Below are positions 12,297 to 24,900 of a DNA stretch of 64,000 bases, piece by piece. How positions within the stretch are numbered: position 1 is the first letter of the stretch; each line of letters begins with the position of its first letter. Below the pieces are notes generated by a model. The model was not told the DNA's origin and searched no databases. It was given only the letters and a program-made list of their open reading frames with translations. Origin of the DNA: Pycnopodia helianthoides (lineage: Eukaryota; Echinodermata; Asteroidea; Forcipulatida; Asteriidae); assembly GCA_032158295.1 (NCBI GenBank), contig CM063245.1:27353226-27417225 (forward strand), in the 5' to 3' direction. The position numbers were made by a program, and so were the translations under genes.

Positions 12297-13458
12297 TTGG
12301 TTCCTGTCTGGTGCCCCTTTGAAACTAAGTCCTGCTCACAAATGACAGCGCCTGCTTTTACCGTTACTTATTTTAGGTTTAGCTCATATCCGCAGATTGA
12401 ATCCTGAGGGTTGGACTTGATACTCCTTTGCAGTTATCATCTTAGTTCAATACATGTACTTTTTTAAATGCTTGTGGCGCACTCAGTTATGGCTAAAACA
12501 CGGTCGATTGGAAGTTGTTTCTACTCTCCAGGAGATTGAGAATACTCGAGAGTGAAATAGAGTAATTGATGAAATGGTTGGAGCCTTCACGTCAAGAGCT
12601 CGCAAAGTATTCGCAATTAAATTGTATTTTTTATATCAAATCTGGAACAAATCTCGTTTACTCCAGTGTTCCATCAGTGCATAAACGGCAACAAGTGGAA
12701 GGCGAGTGTGGCGTTAGTTAGAAGACGATGTGCACAAATCAATGATGTGGTAAGACGAATGACATCATTTATAAAAACTGCTATTTTGTACTGTTCAAAA
12801 CGTCCTGAATTAGTCTATTCGTGACTGCTAGGTCGTGGCTTACTTCCGTTTATCAAATAAATAGTCTAGTAATAAAATAATTCAGTTCTATTAAGATCTA
12901 TGACATTTTGTTAACATTTCTTATACCAAGACAACAAAGCTGAAGCTGTTTTTCCCGAAAATAAACAAGTGCTTGTCACGTATACTTGTTACTGGAGACT
13001 GTTTAGACAGAAGCACTTGAGGCTACTGATTGATCAACTTTCCCAGAAAACAGTTCTCTGAGTTCCAAGCTAAATTAAATGCGCTGTAGTCGGAGCACGA
13101 AGATGAATGTGGAGAATACTAGTTCATGACCAAAACCAGTGTCCCAGAAAGAAAACAAGATTCAATAGAAAACATTTAAAGCAAAAATACTGCAACAATC
13201 CACTCACTGCAAAGGAATAGTTCTCCATTGGAAAATCATTTAGAACTTTATTACTTATCTTTTTTTTTTCATTTACGTTTTTAAAAGAAAATTCTATTCC
13301 AAGTTTGTCAGATTACGGTTAGAGTATTTTATTATGCCCAAAACAGTGTCCAATCAAAAAAAAACAAGATTCAGTAGAAGAAACAAAATTAAGCGAAATA
13401 CTTATCATTGAGGAAAAGGCAATGGCTACAAAAGCCTACATTTCATAAAAATATTATG

Positions 13459-13524
13459 TCAAGTAATAAATCACAAGGGAAACTGACTGGGTAAATTTCA
13501 AATAGTATGGGGTTGAACAAGATA
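13459..13524 (-). mobile_element. fragment of tRNA-SINE body, reverse orientation
   Basis: TCAAGTAATAAATCACAAGG, GAAACTGACTGGGTAAATTT and TTGAACAAG match, in reverse orientation, the 3' body of the SINE at 39651-39985 (about 65 bp, several mismatches). The tRNA head is absent. Confidence 0.55.
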
Positions 13525-14191
13525 TGTCTTACCTATATACATACAAATTGTTTGTTTTAACATCAAATTAGTTTACATACACTGTATATTCCAAAATATT
13601 ATGTGAATACAAATTATGTGAACACGTAAACTTTTATCATATCGAACATTTTGACAAAACGGGACTTTTAAAAAGACCAAATTGGCGTAAAGTGTAGTTG
13701 CAATAAACCAATATTGTAATTATTACGTCACAGTGTGTTTACTTCATTGCTTAAGTGCTGTAACTAGGTACAGCATTTCCGACAGTTGAGCAGAGATGGT
13801 TTCCCATTCTTCAGTGTGGTAAACAAAATGTGACGTCATCAGTATTGAGATTTATTTGAATGAAATCTAACTCCGTTGAGCTTTATTGAATCGTTCAGGG
13901 TTAGGTTCGTGTTAATGAATAATTCAATGAATTCCAAACCTTTGGTTAATGGGTAATGGCTGACATCTAATACCTACAGTCAGTGAAGACATCTACACCT
14001 CTAGGGAAACTGAATTATACAATAACTTCAATCTTTCACGCGAGGTCCGATTCTTAAATACCTGTCTTTCTTCTACAAAATAAACGCATCTTTCATATCA
14101 AGAACACTGGTAACAAGATATGTCTTACCTATATACATACAAATTGTTTGTTTTAACATCAAATTAGTTTACATACATTGTATATTCCAAA
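13516..14191 (+). repeat. 80-bp near-identical direct repeat pair (13516-13595, 14112-14191)
   Basis: Both copies start AACAAGATATGTCTTACC and end TGTATATTCCAAA, with one mismatch across 80 bases, separated by about 516 bp. The flanks differ. Such high identity suggests a recent local duplication or a young dispersed repeat. Confidence 0.8.
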
Positions 14192-16218
14192 CCCCTCTGT
14201 CTGAAGACAAACTTAAAATGTTGTGAAATAGGGATGAACATTCCAGCTGACATTTATTGTACATTCATACTAAATATTCCCAGGCACTTCTCCTACTGCG
14301 TAGCCATCTAAGAACTATACAGACAATAAGATAACTACCCTCAAGAGAGAGAGGCACTGGAAAGAGGTTCAAGATTTAAGACTTGGGTTGTTCCAATAGA
14401 GAATTGGGCAGATTGTATCACGGCCGTTTCATATTAAAAAGACGATAAAACCTTTTTCTTTTTTGATCTATTTTTAAATGTTTGTACCTGACTGTTTCTC
14501 AGCCACCATTACCATGAATCCTTGGATTCAATTGACAGTCTTGAGAATCTCAGGTCAGAGTTGTTTTGGCCAATTTAAGGGGAAATTTTTTTTTTTCATT
14601 ATTTATCACCTTTTATTGTCATAGTTGGCTATACTTTTCAGTTTCTGTTCTCTACACTACAGAATACCGCGGTGTAGGCTTGCTGGGGAAATATGGACTA
14701 CAATAATGATTGTCAGTCGAATTTTTTTTTAATTTTTCGAAACTACGTATTGTTTGTTTGTATTGTTTGTGTATATTGTTTGATCATTTTATACAGGGCG
14801 ACAATGGGAAAAACTGCTTTTATTAATCTACCTTTATGTGAAATAATCCAGAATATGTTTTCAAGAATCGAGAGGCAACCACCAGAGCAAAACTATGCCA
14901 GAAGCTGTATACCACTGATGAATATAAATGAATTCGAATTTATTTGAACCTTTTTGAATTTTGATAATAGTCTCTAAATAATGGAACACAAGCACATACG
15001 ATCCATTTGAGATATGACGTGCACACGTCACATCTTTTAATGAATGCATGCTTAAACTGGTTTTCAAACTTTGTCAAAGTGTATTATTCTGCTGAATGAT
15101 GACTAACTTTACCGAGGTCTCTGCATTATAGCATATTGAACTTGTCACTCAAGGAATTATTCAAGCAATGTGGCCTGTTCGTCTTCACTGCCTCTTCCTT
15201 CATCTAAAATGCCGGCAACACATTCATACTATAACCAAAGGTGAACTGAGACCTTTACGATGCTTATGGACCGTACAATGAGCTGGGAGCAAAATCTAAT
15301 CTTTCCACACTACCAAGAATGACTTCCTCTTATCTCAAATTCCAGTGACAAGAGGTAGAGTATACAAAGAGATGGTACGATAAGAGAGTAAAACCAACAA
15401 GCATCAATCCACCAACTCATCTTTAGTGGTTTAATTATCTTTCACTGTCTCATGTAATCTTACAACGTCACTACACTGTTATTATGCCCGTTGACAACTC
15501 TGTGCGAGATGGGAACACAGGTTGTTTTAGGGGAAACTGTGAGTAGTTTTAGGTTTCATCAGGTGGAAAGTGATAGATATACGGGGGGAACTATACAATG
15601 AAAACCAAAATAAATGAAACAAAAAGGTTAGACTAAGACAACAAATTGAGAAATGACATAGGATATATAGGAGCCACGAGTATAGCATATACAGATGCAA
15701 AAGACATGCACGTAGATATGCAGTGCTTCACTACCTAAATAAACGCAGTCAATATTTGTTTTCATGTCATTTTGGCAAAAGGCAGCCTATTTCACTTACA
15801 TGCATTCGTATTAAAGTGGTTCTACCTCTTCAGATAAAGAGGCATGCGAGTTAAATTTCCTTCTATTCAATCAAACTTATGAAGTCGTGTTTTTAAGCCA
15901 TGCAATATCGGCATTCTATTTAGTATTGTAAAAGTGCAATTGGAAGTTTCTACCAAATTGAAGCTTCGTCTTCGTTTTACGACAAGCGATTTTGCAAAAT
16001 TAGCATTAAAAACTAGAAAAAATGCAGAGGAAGAGTCCTATATAGGGCTAGTTTACGGTTGCATGCATTTCTTCACAGAATCTTCAGTTTGTATACTGTT
16101 AGGAACAAAATCCATAAATTTTGTTTTTATCTGAAAACGAGGCAAAATAGAATGCAATCTGAACTCTGTGTTGTTCTGAAAAAAGAAAGTAACATATGGC
16201 AATATCGATCAGCAAACT

Positions 16219-16483
16219 CAGCTACGTCTAACGGTCAAGTAGTTACGTAAGTCACGTGCGAAAAGGTCACCATTGAGCTTCTGGGCACTTCTTAGCCTTC
16301 AGCTATACATCTAACAATCAAGTAGTTATAGACTTGTAAATCACGTGGGAAAAGGTCACCATTGAGCTTCCGGGTACCTCTTAGCCATCAGCTACATCTA
16401 ACAATCAGGTAGTTAGACCTGTAAGTCACGTGATGAAAAGGTCACCATTGAGCTTCCGGGAACCTGCTAGCCATTAGCTACGG
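16219..16483 (+). repeat. minisatellite, three copies of 81-89 bp with CACGTG
   Basis: Units start at 16219, 16300 and 16389 with CAGCTA..C(A/G)TCTAAC, then TAGTTA, a TCACGTG and AAAAGGTCACCATTGAGCTT. Each copy keeps the palindromic E-box CACGTG and the following AGGTCA word intact while other positions drift. Confidence 0.8.
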
Positions 16484-18405
16484 GAGATTTACGTGAGTAC
16501 AAGTTTCAACAGTGATGCGGAAATTAAAGATGGCTATATATAAAGAAAACAGTTTAAATTTAGATTTGCGAAATTGTTTACAATTTACAAGTTGTAAATT
16601 GGGCTTGAAAGTCAAGATTCTGACGAAACCTCGGATACGCTCTCGAGGGTCATCATACATAGTCAATAATAGGTGGAAAATTGCAACAAAGTAATTTTGT
16701 TTAAACCCACAGCAAGTTGGTACAGATTGTAAGCACTGATTACATGGCAATTATGTAACCGAAGACTTATCCCATTCATATCTGATGAAAGTTCGAGATA
16801 ATACGTCATCCAGGTTTGCCGAAACACACCACACATTAAACCTGTTCCTAAATTCATATGAGGTAGAATGACCGAAGTCATGGAATAACGGTACATGATT
16901 TCTGAGGTATTTTGTGCACGTTTGAGTTTATTTCGATTGGTCAAAACGAAATAAGAAATTGGGTGCCGGTGAAAAAAAGAAGTAACATTTCCGATGGAGA
17001 TATCGCTCATGACAACTTTAACTGGAATCAAATTTAATAAAATTAAAGATTTCTTCTGCGTTTTTATTTCGCATCAAAACATTACGTTTTAAGTGAATTT
17101 TCAAATTAATATTTTCTCGAGTAACTTTTACTGAAGCTATATTGACTTTCCATCAGCGAAGCAGTCGTTCATTTAGCCCGTTGGACCCCAACCGTTTTAT
17201 CTTTCACGAGAATAACCGAGTTCAATTTATTTGCCATTATCACTCCATTTACTGCTTGTTCCGGACAGCTTCTGCCTTCTTTCTTGATTTCAATCTCAAT
17301 ACCTTATCCTCAGAGCGTATTTCCTGAGGCAAAGCTTTCAAAGCTGCAATTTGATGAGGGAAATGCTTTGTAACCTTGTAGTATATCCAATCCAGCGAAG
17401 ATCGATATACAACGTAATAGGTTGGTGTGTTTTCAAGGGGATAACAATTTATAAAATCAGTCATGTCATACTGGACGATAGATTAAATATTCAGTGGAAG
17501 AATTATCCACCTTGTTGTGAGATTACTTTTAGAAGGTAATGGTATTCAAAGCAACTTTAAATCTATTCCAATCAAGACTAGGCAAAAGTGTAAATTGACA
17601 ATACCACAAGACTGCCTTGTATTGAAAAAACAAATTTGGGCAAAACTGCTGATTCCAACATTAAAAAAAAAACAGATCATGACTTACACCCACCCTCCCC
17701 CCACTCATCCTCCCTCCCCAGGCCCCTGACATTCTCGATTACAATAGAGCGGTCAGTCAACCTCAGGTAAGCCAGATTAATTCAGATTAACTACGACGAA
17801 AGGCACGTGATTAAAAATCTTCAATATAAAGGTTAACATTTTTATTTTTTTAAGTTATTGAACAGTATATAATAATAAAAATAAAATACTTAATACAGCA
17901 CCCTTTGCTCAAAGGCCTCTGAGCGCTTGTAAAAAGAAACACAAATCAAAAATAATCCATAATTCACACGCACAAAAACTACAACAAAATCTAAAAGGGG
18001 TAAACAATTTTTTTATAGTATTTTAATACATTAAAAATGTTTAGTATTAATTAAATTGAGAAGATGCTGTACATATGTAAATAATTTCAGAAAACAATTC
18101 GAATAATACTTCAACAGCGATTCATGTACGGGTTTTGCTGTTATGCAAACCACAAAGCAGATGATTCATAGGAACAGCTTGCTTTAAGTGTACATCCAAC
18201 TGTCAATTCGACAGAACAATAATTCAATTAATAAACCTTAACAAGGTATTGTCTAAGCCTCATATAGAGAAACAGAGTGACGCCTGCCACTGGATTGTAT
18301 GTACAAGTCACCATGGCGCCTTGGGAACAGCTAAGGCTAACGGGCTTCTAATGTTGCTGCAAAATTTTCTTGAAAAAACGATTTGACCTTAGAATTATTT
18401 AATTC
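16484..18405. other. intergenic sequence 3' of the YeeE-like gene
   Basis: Only unsupported short frames, a small C-rich tract (17690-17725) and AT-rich DNA. I see no RNA gene or mobile element that can be bounded. Confidence 0.5.
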
Positions 18406-18411
18406 TTTATT
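18406..18411 (-). promoter_or_regulatory. candidate poly(A) signal of the YeeE-like gene
   Basis: AATAAA on the minus strand about 400 nt downstream of the YeeE-like stop codon, in an A-rich setting on that strand. It is the first canonical hexamer I see after the stop. The assignment is by position only. Confidence 0.35.
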
Positions 18412-18808
18412 TTTTTTTCATTAAGACTTGTCCCTAGGGTGAAAAACGGGGTGGGGGAATTGTCATCTCGATATTTGCTTTTGAAATTTGATTCGTGAAA
18501 ATGAAAACAGAAATGGGTGATGGGAAAACTGAATTCAGCATGAGAATAAATCAGGTTAAGGTCAGTTTTATAATCATGGTCTGGTTTGTCCTCCATATCG
18601 AATCAATGGCTTGGAATTGAGGCTGTGGACGGCACATGTTTGCTTTAATTTGACGTCAGTATATTTCGCAATCTCATATTGTGAACATCCATTTGGAAAA
18701 ATCTGTTTGTGGTGCATTGGATGTTTAATCAATCTGAAGTTATGCTTAAATTAAAATTCAAACTTGTTATTATTTACATCTTTAAATAAAGTTAAGTTAT
18801 CACAGAGT

Positions 18809-18926
18809 TTATTCGTTTCCAAGGTAACGTATTAAGAATCCCATCGCAGTACCACCACCAAACATAGCGGGAACAGCTACCATGGAGAGCGCCATCATAA
18901 GGGCAAAACCAGACAGGCCGTGTCCG
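18809..18926 (-). CDS. YeeE-like gene, exon 9 (C-terminus and stop)
   Basis: 118 nt, acceptor gttctctag. It starts with the last base of Ser311 and reads GHGLSGFALMMALS, a final helix with FGGGTAMGFLIRYLG, then Asn-Glu and TAA at 18811-18809. The short C-terminal tail is normal for the family. Confidence 0.9.
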
Positions 18927-21900
18927 CTAGAGAACAGATTACAAAGGGGAAAACAATTTGTATAAGTTGAAGTGTAACACCACAGTAAAATATAATGAGT
19001 TTTACGACAGCCCCTTACACAATAAAGTGCCACAACCCAAGAACTACCAGGCTCTTTCTACAGCAATATTCACACGTTCGAGATCAGGTAGGTTTAATTG
19101 TATCTTCGCCTACATGAACCCTGGTTCATATTATGAACCCTGGTTCATCCCATTGCACGAAGCCTCGTTTTCCTCCCACATCTTAAAACTGAACATTTCT
19201 TCATTATCTTCCTTATCACATTATATCTTCAGGTCTATTGATTACAAGGCAAGTTGCAAGGATTCCTCGGTTTCATTACCAGTAAAATACTGACGTCCGA
19301 CTGTTGCTGAGCTCAGGATTGGGCCGCGTTTGGGGGCAACTTATTTTGAGCAAAAATAATGGTATCAGCCTCAACCCGAATTTTAAATTTATCGAAGTTT
19401 ACCAATCATGTGGTAATAAAGAAAATAAAAAAAGAATATTAAAAACCAACATTGATTTTTACCTGGTACAACCCCCTGCCATTCGTGCTCCATACAACAT
19501 CAGAGTACCCCCTAAGAAAGCGGAAGAGGGCGCTATGCCCGCAGCCTGGCCGAGAGAGCTGGACGATATGGCTGATAAATATGCGCCACCTATTGCACCC
19601 GATATGAAAAGTACCTGATGAAAAAATACCACAAAACCACAAAATATACTCAAACCATGACATGTAAAATAGAAGCATCATTATCAAATTTCATAAAGAA
19701 ACAAACGTCAGTCTGCAAAAAACTCCAGTTAGTTTTCAAGAAATTCAGAGCCTTTGGTAAGTGACCATCTTAAAAATTGTTTATTACTTTACCCTAACTT
19801 TACCTGCCACCAGTTCTCCACCCCATGTCTGTATTGCATCAGGTAAGGTAACTTCTTCTGTAGTTTCTTAGTTACCAAGAGCTGTGATAGTAACGTACAG
19901 TAACTCTGGCTACCCCCGAGTGTATCACCTACAATGAGACTCACAGGCACTTGCAATGCACCGATCAAAATCCCTACAAACAAACACAGCAAATGGAAAG
20001 TGTCATTTATTTAGTCTAATATATGTTTTCTGCAGGCGTGTGGATTATGATAGTATGATGATAATGCAACACCTGTTATGTACAAACTCTTCATTCAGAG
20101 ATAACTCCAAAATTGGCGGAGAGGATAAGCGTGTGTACGAATTGGCAGCTACGGATGAGGCTATGGCTGGACTGCCGCGTCAACATGCATTGAATTCTTT
20201 AGCAACACACTTAGCAAGAGTCGTAGCTGTAGCCGTAGCTGTCAATTCGGCTCACGGCTTGAGTGTGCTGCGCGTCATGAAATTGGGTGAATACAATGTA
20301 TGTTATTGTAAAGCTGCATTTCAACTGTTGTCTTTGATGATGACCTCTTGATGGCGTTCTATATTGTGACTTTCCGTAGGTGTTATTTGACTAACCTGCC
20401 CAGTATGGCGGCCATGCTTTCTGTGACATCATAGATCCTTCATTGACAAGATGTAAACCCTATAGATAAATAGATAGCAGTGTAGTGAACTATAACCAAA
20501 AGAAGTAACATTCAATCCACAATAACAATAACTGTTGCAAGTTCGAAATTTATATAAACCCTCTTACTACTATCACATTATCTCCTTATCAAAAAATGGT
20601 TTTACATAGGCCAACGTTTGTTATGTTATTTGTCTAATCTATGAAAAACAACCTATAACACAATACAACTTTTTCATCATTCAAAAGTGACAATAATATT
20701 CCGTGTGCCTGCCCTATTGAAAAAAAAAGCAATAACAATTACAATCTAAGTGACAATTATATTCCGTGTGTCTGCCCTATTGAAACAAAACAGCAATAAC
20801 AATATTACAATCCAATATTTTTACTGATTGATCCGGCTTAAGTATTCAGGTACCCCATTAGTGATTCAATCACTGTTCTCATTGGTGCCTGAGACACAAC
20901 AATCACAACATAGAACATTGAAAATTAAAAGTGACATGTCTGTTTACATTTTAAAAAGTAAAACAACCAAACAATAATGTCAACAACAATTTGAAATGAT
21001 TGCACTACAATGACGACAGCATCAGTAGTCTGCCTGAAAACTCACCTCGACTTCCGTCTGCCAGGGGACTAATAACTCGATAAGAATGACAATTGATGAC
21101 GTCAAAATTGCCATGGCAATACCTAGCACAGGGTAAGGAACACCCAAGTACATATCCAAGCTGAGAAGAGAAGAAAATACAAACATAACACAATCACTGA
21201 CAAATTCCAAATCAGACTAGCTAGAATTACTTAACATGATGGTATTATGAACAACGGTGTATTGTAAAAAGTAAAAATATAGTAATTAAAAACAGTTGAG
21301 TAATGCCTACGTTTGCGCTTTTCTTGATGACGTCACAAAATATTTTGTAAGTGAAGACTCCGTTAATGTGTACAAGAAAACTCCAAAGAAGCAACCACAG
21401 AGGCAGTAATCTAGAAATAAAACAGACTTTAGTGAGTGAGTCGATTACTTTGGGTCGGTATACATTATTTTAGAGAGTATGCAGCGTCTTAGTAGTGAAT
21501 TCGGTGCATTATTTAATCACAACCTAATAGGCCTTACTAAAGAAATCAGAATTTCACTGAAAACGTTTCTTAACTCCTTTTAGAAGATTGCTTGCACAGT
21601 TGACGTGTTTAGGTGTTTTTCATGGTAAAATGAAGATCTAAATTGACTAATCAGGCAGTTTATAAGAATAGTGATCAAATCAAATGACAGTGGACTTTCT
21701 CAACACTTACTTGAATTGGGTACCAATGTTCCAACTTGGGCTAAAACTATACCTGGACACTGCATAAAATTTAAAAAAAATAATAATAATCTTATCACAA
21801 TTGAAATAATAATCATGGAGGAAGAATAGACAAACTGTTAGAAATAACATGACGAGTCAACATGTCTCTAATATACAGTAGACCATGTCACCTGTGACTG

Positions 21901-24900
21901 CCTGCAGGCATAATAACAGCCCAAATGAAAAAAACATCAAATCTTACATTTTGATAGAGAAATTATCATTTTTTATTTTTTATTATTTTATTCTCATCTA
22001 AACAAGAGAGGACCCTGACCAAAGTTTTTCACTGGAGCCTGCCTGCATAGATAAATTCAGGCACCTTGCAGTGACTTTTTTCGAAGTGTACATCACCGAG
22101 GAGAGTCCTAGAACTGAAGAAATTATCCCAATTGTAAGTTGTTCTCTAGACATAACGATAATGATAGAAGCAATTAAATTAGCAGACTTTTATGTATAGT
22201 GTAGGGCCTGTATGGCAGAAAAAGTACATCGGCGTCTTCCTAATGATACCCAGCAGCCGTTTTTCCAGACAACGTTGAGGTGGAAAGTACATTCGGTGAC
22301 GGCGAGATCACCGCGTCTTCCCATCTTCAACAATGAAACCAAAGATGTCGCACACCACCGTTTCACAAACACACATATTTTAAAACAGAAAATAATGTCA
22401 TACTAACCGTAGCAGCAAGGGCCATTCCAGCACCCAGTACAACACCACCACAAAGTGACATAAACACCCCCTTGCGAGTAAGACAAGACATGTAACTATT
22501 CCGGATACGAGTGAAGTATTTCCGGGTCATTGGAATCGCTGATAGGAAACAAAAGCAGACGATGCTTGTAGTGAGGGCAGAGAGGAACATCTTCATCATG
22601 ATGAAACGAGAGTAGACGAACTGATTGCGAATCGATCGAGGCTCAAAAACTGTGGAATAAACAAGATATAGAACTCAGTCTCAGTCCGTTCTGACTGTTT
22701 CATGTTGATCTAGTCTCGTACCCTTTACTAACCTGGCTATCACTGCACCAAGTGTACAAAAACCCAATCCCGTTTCCATTTATTTCTCCTTTTTTCTTAA
22801 CTTAATGTACGTTTAATTCAAACAACTGATTCAAAGAAAATCATTCAAGCGACCTTTTAACTGATCAGTACTTTTTACTTTAATAACATCGTGTGTATAT
22901 GTAGCTAGGACGACGGTATGGCATTCTTAATATCAAAGAAAATTAATATGTGTGAGTAAATAGTTGGAATAACTGTAAAGACAACGCCGTGTGTGGACTA
23001 TGCATGCCAAGCCTGAAGCCCGTATGAACAAGTCGTTACGACACAGATCAACAGCACTTTGGCATAACTGGGTTTGTTAACGATGCGTAGAACTCACAAG
23101 TGCTACCCAGTTTAATCAACGAAAATCATTCACGAAACGTTATTTACGCAAACATTTTGTCAAAACTTGTTTCTATTATAGGGTAAATTGATACGAAGGC
23201 TATAAGCTTTATTTACGGTTAAAATTAAGTAAGAATCAACTTTAACAACTTGAATGGATAAAAGACGTGTGGAGATTTGCAGTTACAGTTCTTGGAACCA
23301 TTGCAACTCTTAGTCTGGTAGGAAATATTTGTCATGGTCAATTATGTTTTAATAAATGGTAAATTGCATCCGAGTTTTGTTTTCTATAAATAGTTTCCCA
23401 GTGGTTTCCAATGTGATACCACAGTTAGACAGGTCCTATCAACACTGATTGGGACATTGGGAATTAGTCTCAAGATCCAGTCGTTATGACACAACTCGGC
23501 AAGCTCATGAGTCATTCCAACAAGGACGCATCAAGACTTTCAGAAAATGAAGATGTGCGGAAGGGGATAGGGGCAACTCTATCATAAGTCAAATGCAATC
23601 AGTCAAATAATTCGCATCAGACTTTTTCCTCTGCTTCTTGACAAAAATTAATGCAGAAGCTGTCATGACCTACAACGAGAGTTAGAATATCTTCAAAACT
23701 TGTTTATTTTTCTATTTAGTTAAATGCATGTCAATCTGGCAAATCACATTGCATGTCTGATGTCTCATTAGGGACACAATAATTATAATAACAGATTTTA
23801 AGAAAACAAAAACAAGTAAACTCTCAATATTATGGTAAACACGTCATTTAGTTTGGCTCAAATAAAATTCAAATTATAAATTCAAAGAGACTGTGTTTTA
23901 AATGCTTTCAATTGGTTAATTTTGTTTTAAAAAGCCATGTCGGTGTACGATGTTTTAGCAACTCAGTTTGGAAGGTCTCTAATGGTTTTGTATTCCTACC
24001 AATAAAAACCGTCTATAGTGAAGGATTTACCAAAGCGTTATCGAGGGTGTTCGTTTTGCCTGTGTACACATTTGCTGCATGTGTACACAATTACTTGAAT
24101 ATCTCCATGCAACTTTGCACTCCGTATTATTTACCACCCCCCCCCCCCCTCTCTCTCTCTTTCTCTCTCTCCTATGGTGGTCCATGGTTGCCATTCCTTT
24201 TTAAAGGTTTTCACTTATTATTTAATCGGCGTCGCAATTTTTCACATCGTATTTTTCCCTCCTTTTTGCATAGAATTTGTACCTGACAGCCTGAGCCTTA
24301 CCTTCCAAGCCTGCTATAAATATATTTAACGTCTAAAAACGATGTAACGTACCATTTACGACATTAAATCAGTTGCCAAAAAAGTATCAAGATACAATTC
24401 AGTATGGTTGTGGTATCTACTTATTTGTTTATTCAAAATCTGATTAAAAGTATTTGATGTATTGTAGTTTTAGATTCAATGTGTCATCTCCAATCCTTTA
24501 GTTATTAGTCTTCATAGCTAACGCTTTTATCCCTAACACCATATCAGTATAGGCTACAGCTTTGATGAACGTCTCCCAATATTGTTGCTTCGACCAGACT
24601 TGCTTTGTTTTGCTTGCAATGTTTACTAAATGAATTATAAGGTAAAACCCTTTGGGACCCGCCATGTTGAACTGATTTTACAGCAAGTTTGGAGATAAGT
24701 CTAAGGCTGTCAGGTAAAAATGCTATACGCAAAACAAATATGCGACGCCAAAAAGAAAAAAAGAAGGGTCTAAAAGAACAAAAACGAACAGCCCCCAAAA
24801 TGTGATGCCAAAAAATAAATTAAAATGCGACGCTAAAATAACAGAAAAGAGAAATGGCACATATGGAACACCATACTCTCCATCTACCACGAAGGAATGT

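Larger units (their letters stand above)
12297..16218. other. intergenic AT-rich sequence with dispersed repeat fragments
   Basis: No gene is visible. The stretch contains a SINE-body fragment (13459-13524), the two 80-bp copies at 13516 and 14112, and a diverged pair of CAAGATTCA(A/G)TAGAA words at about 13157 and 13367. Remaining open frames are short and unsupported. Confidence 0.55.
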
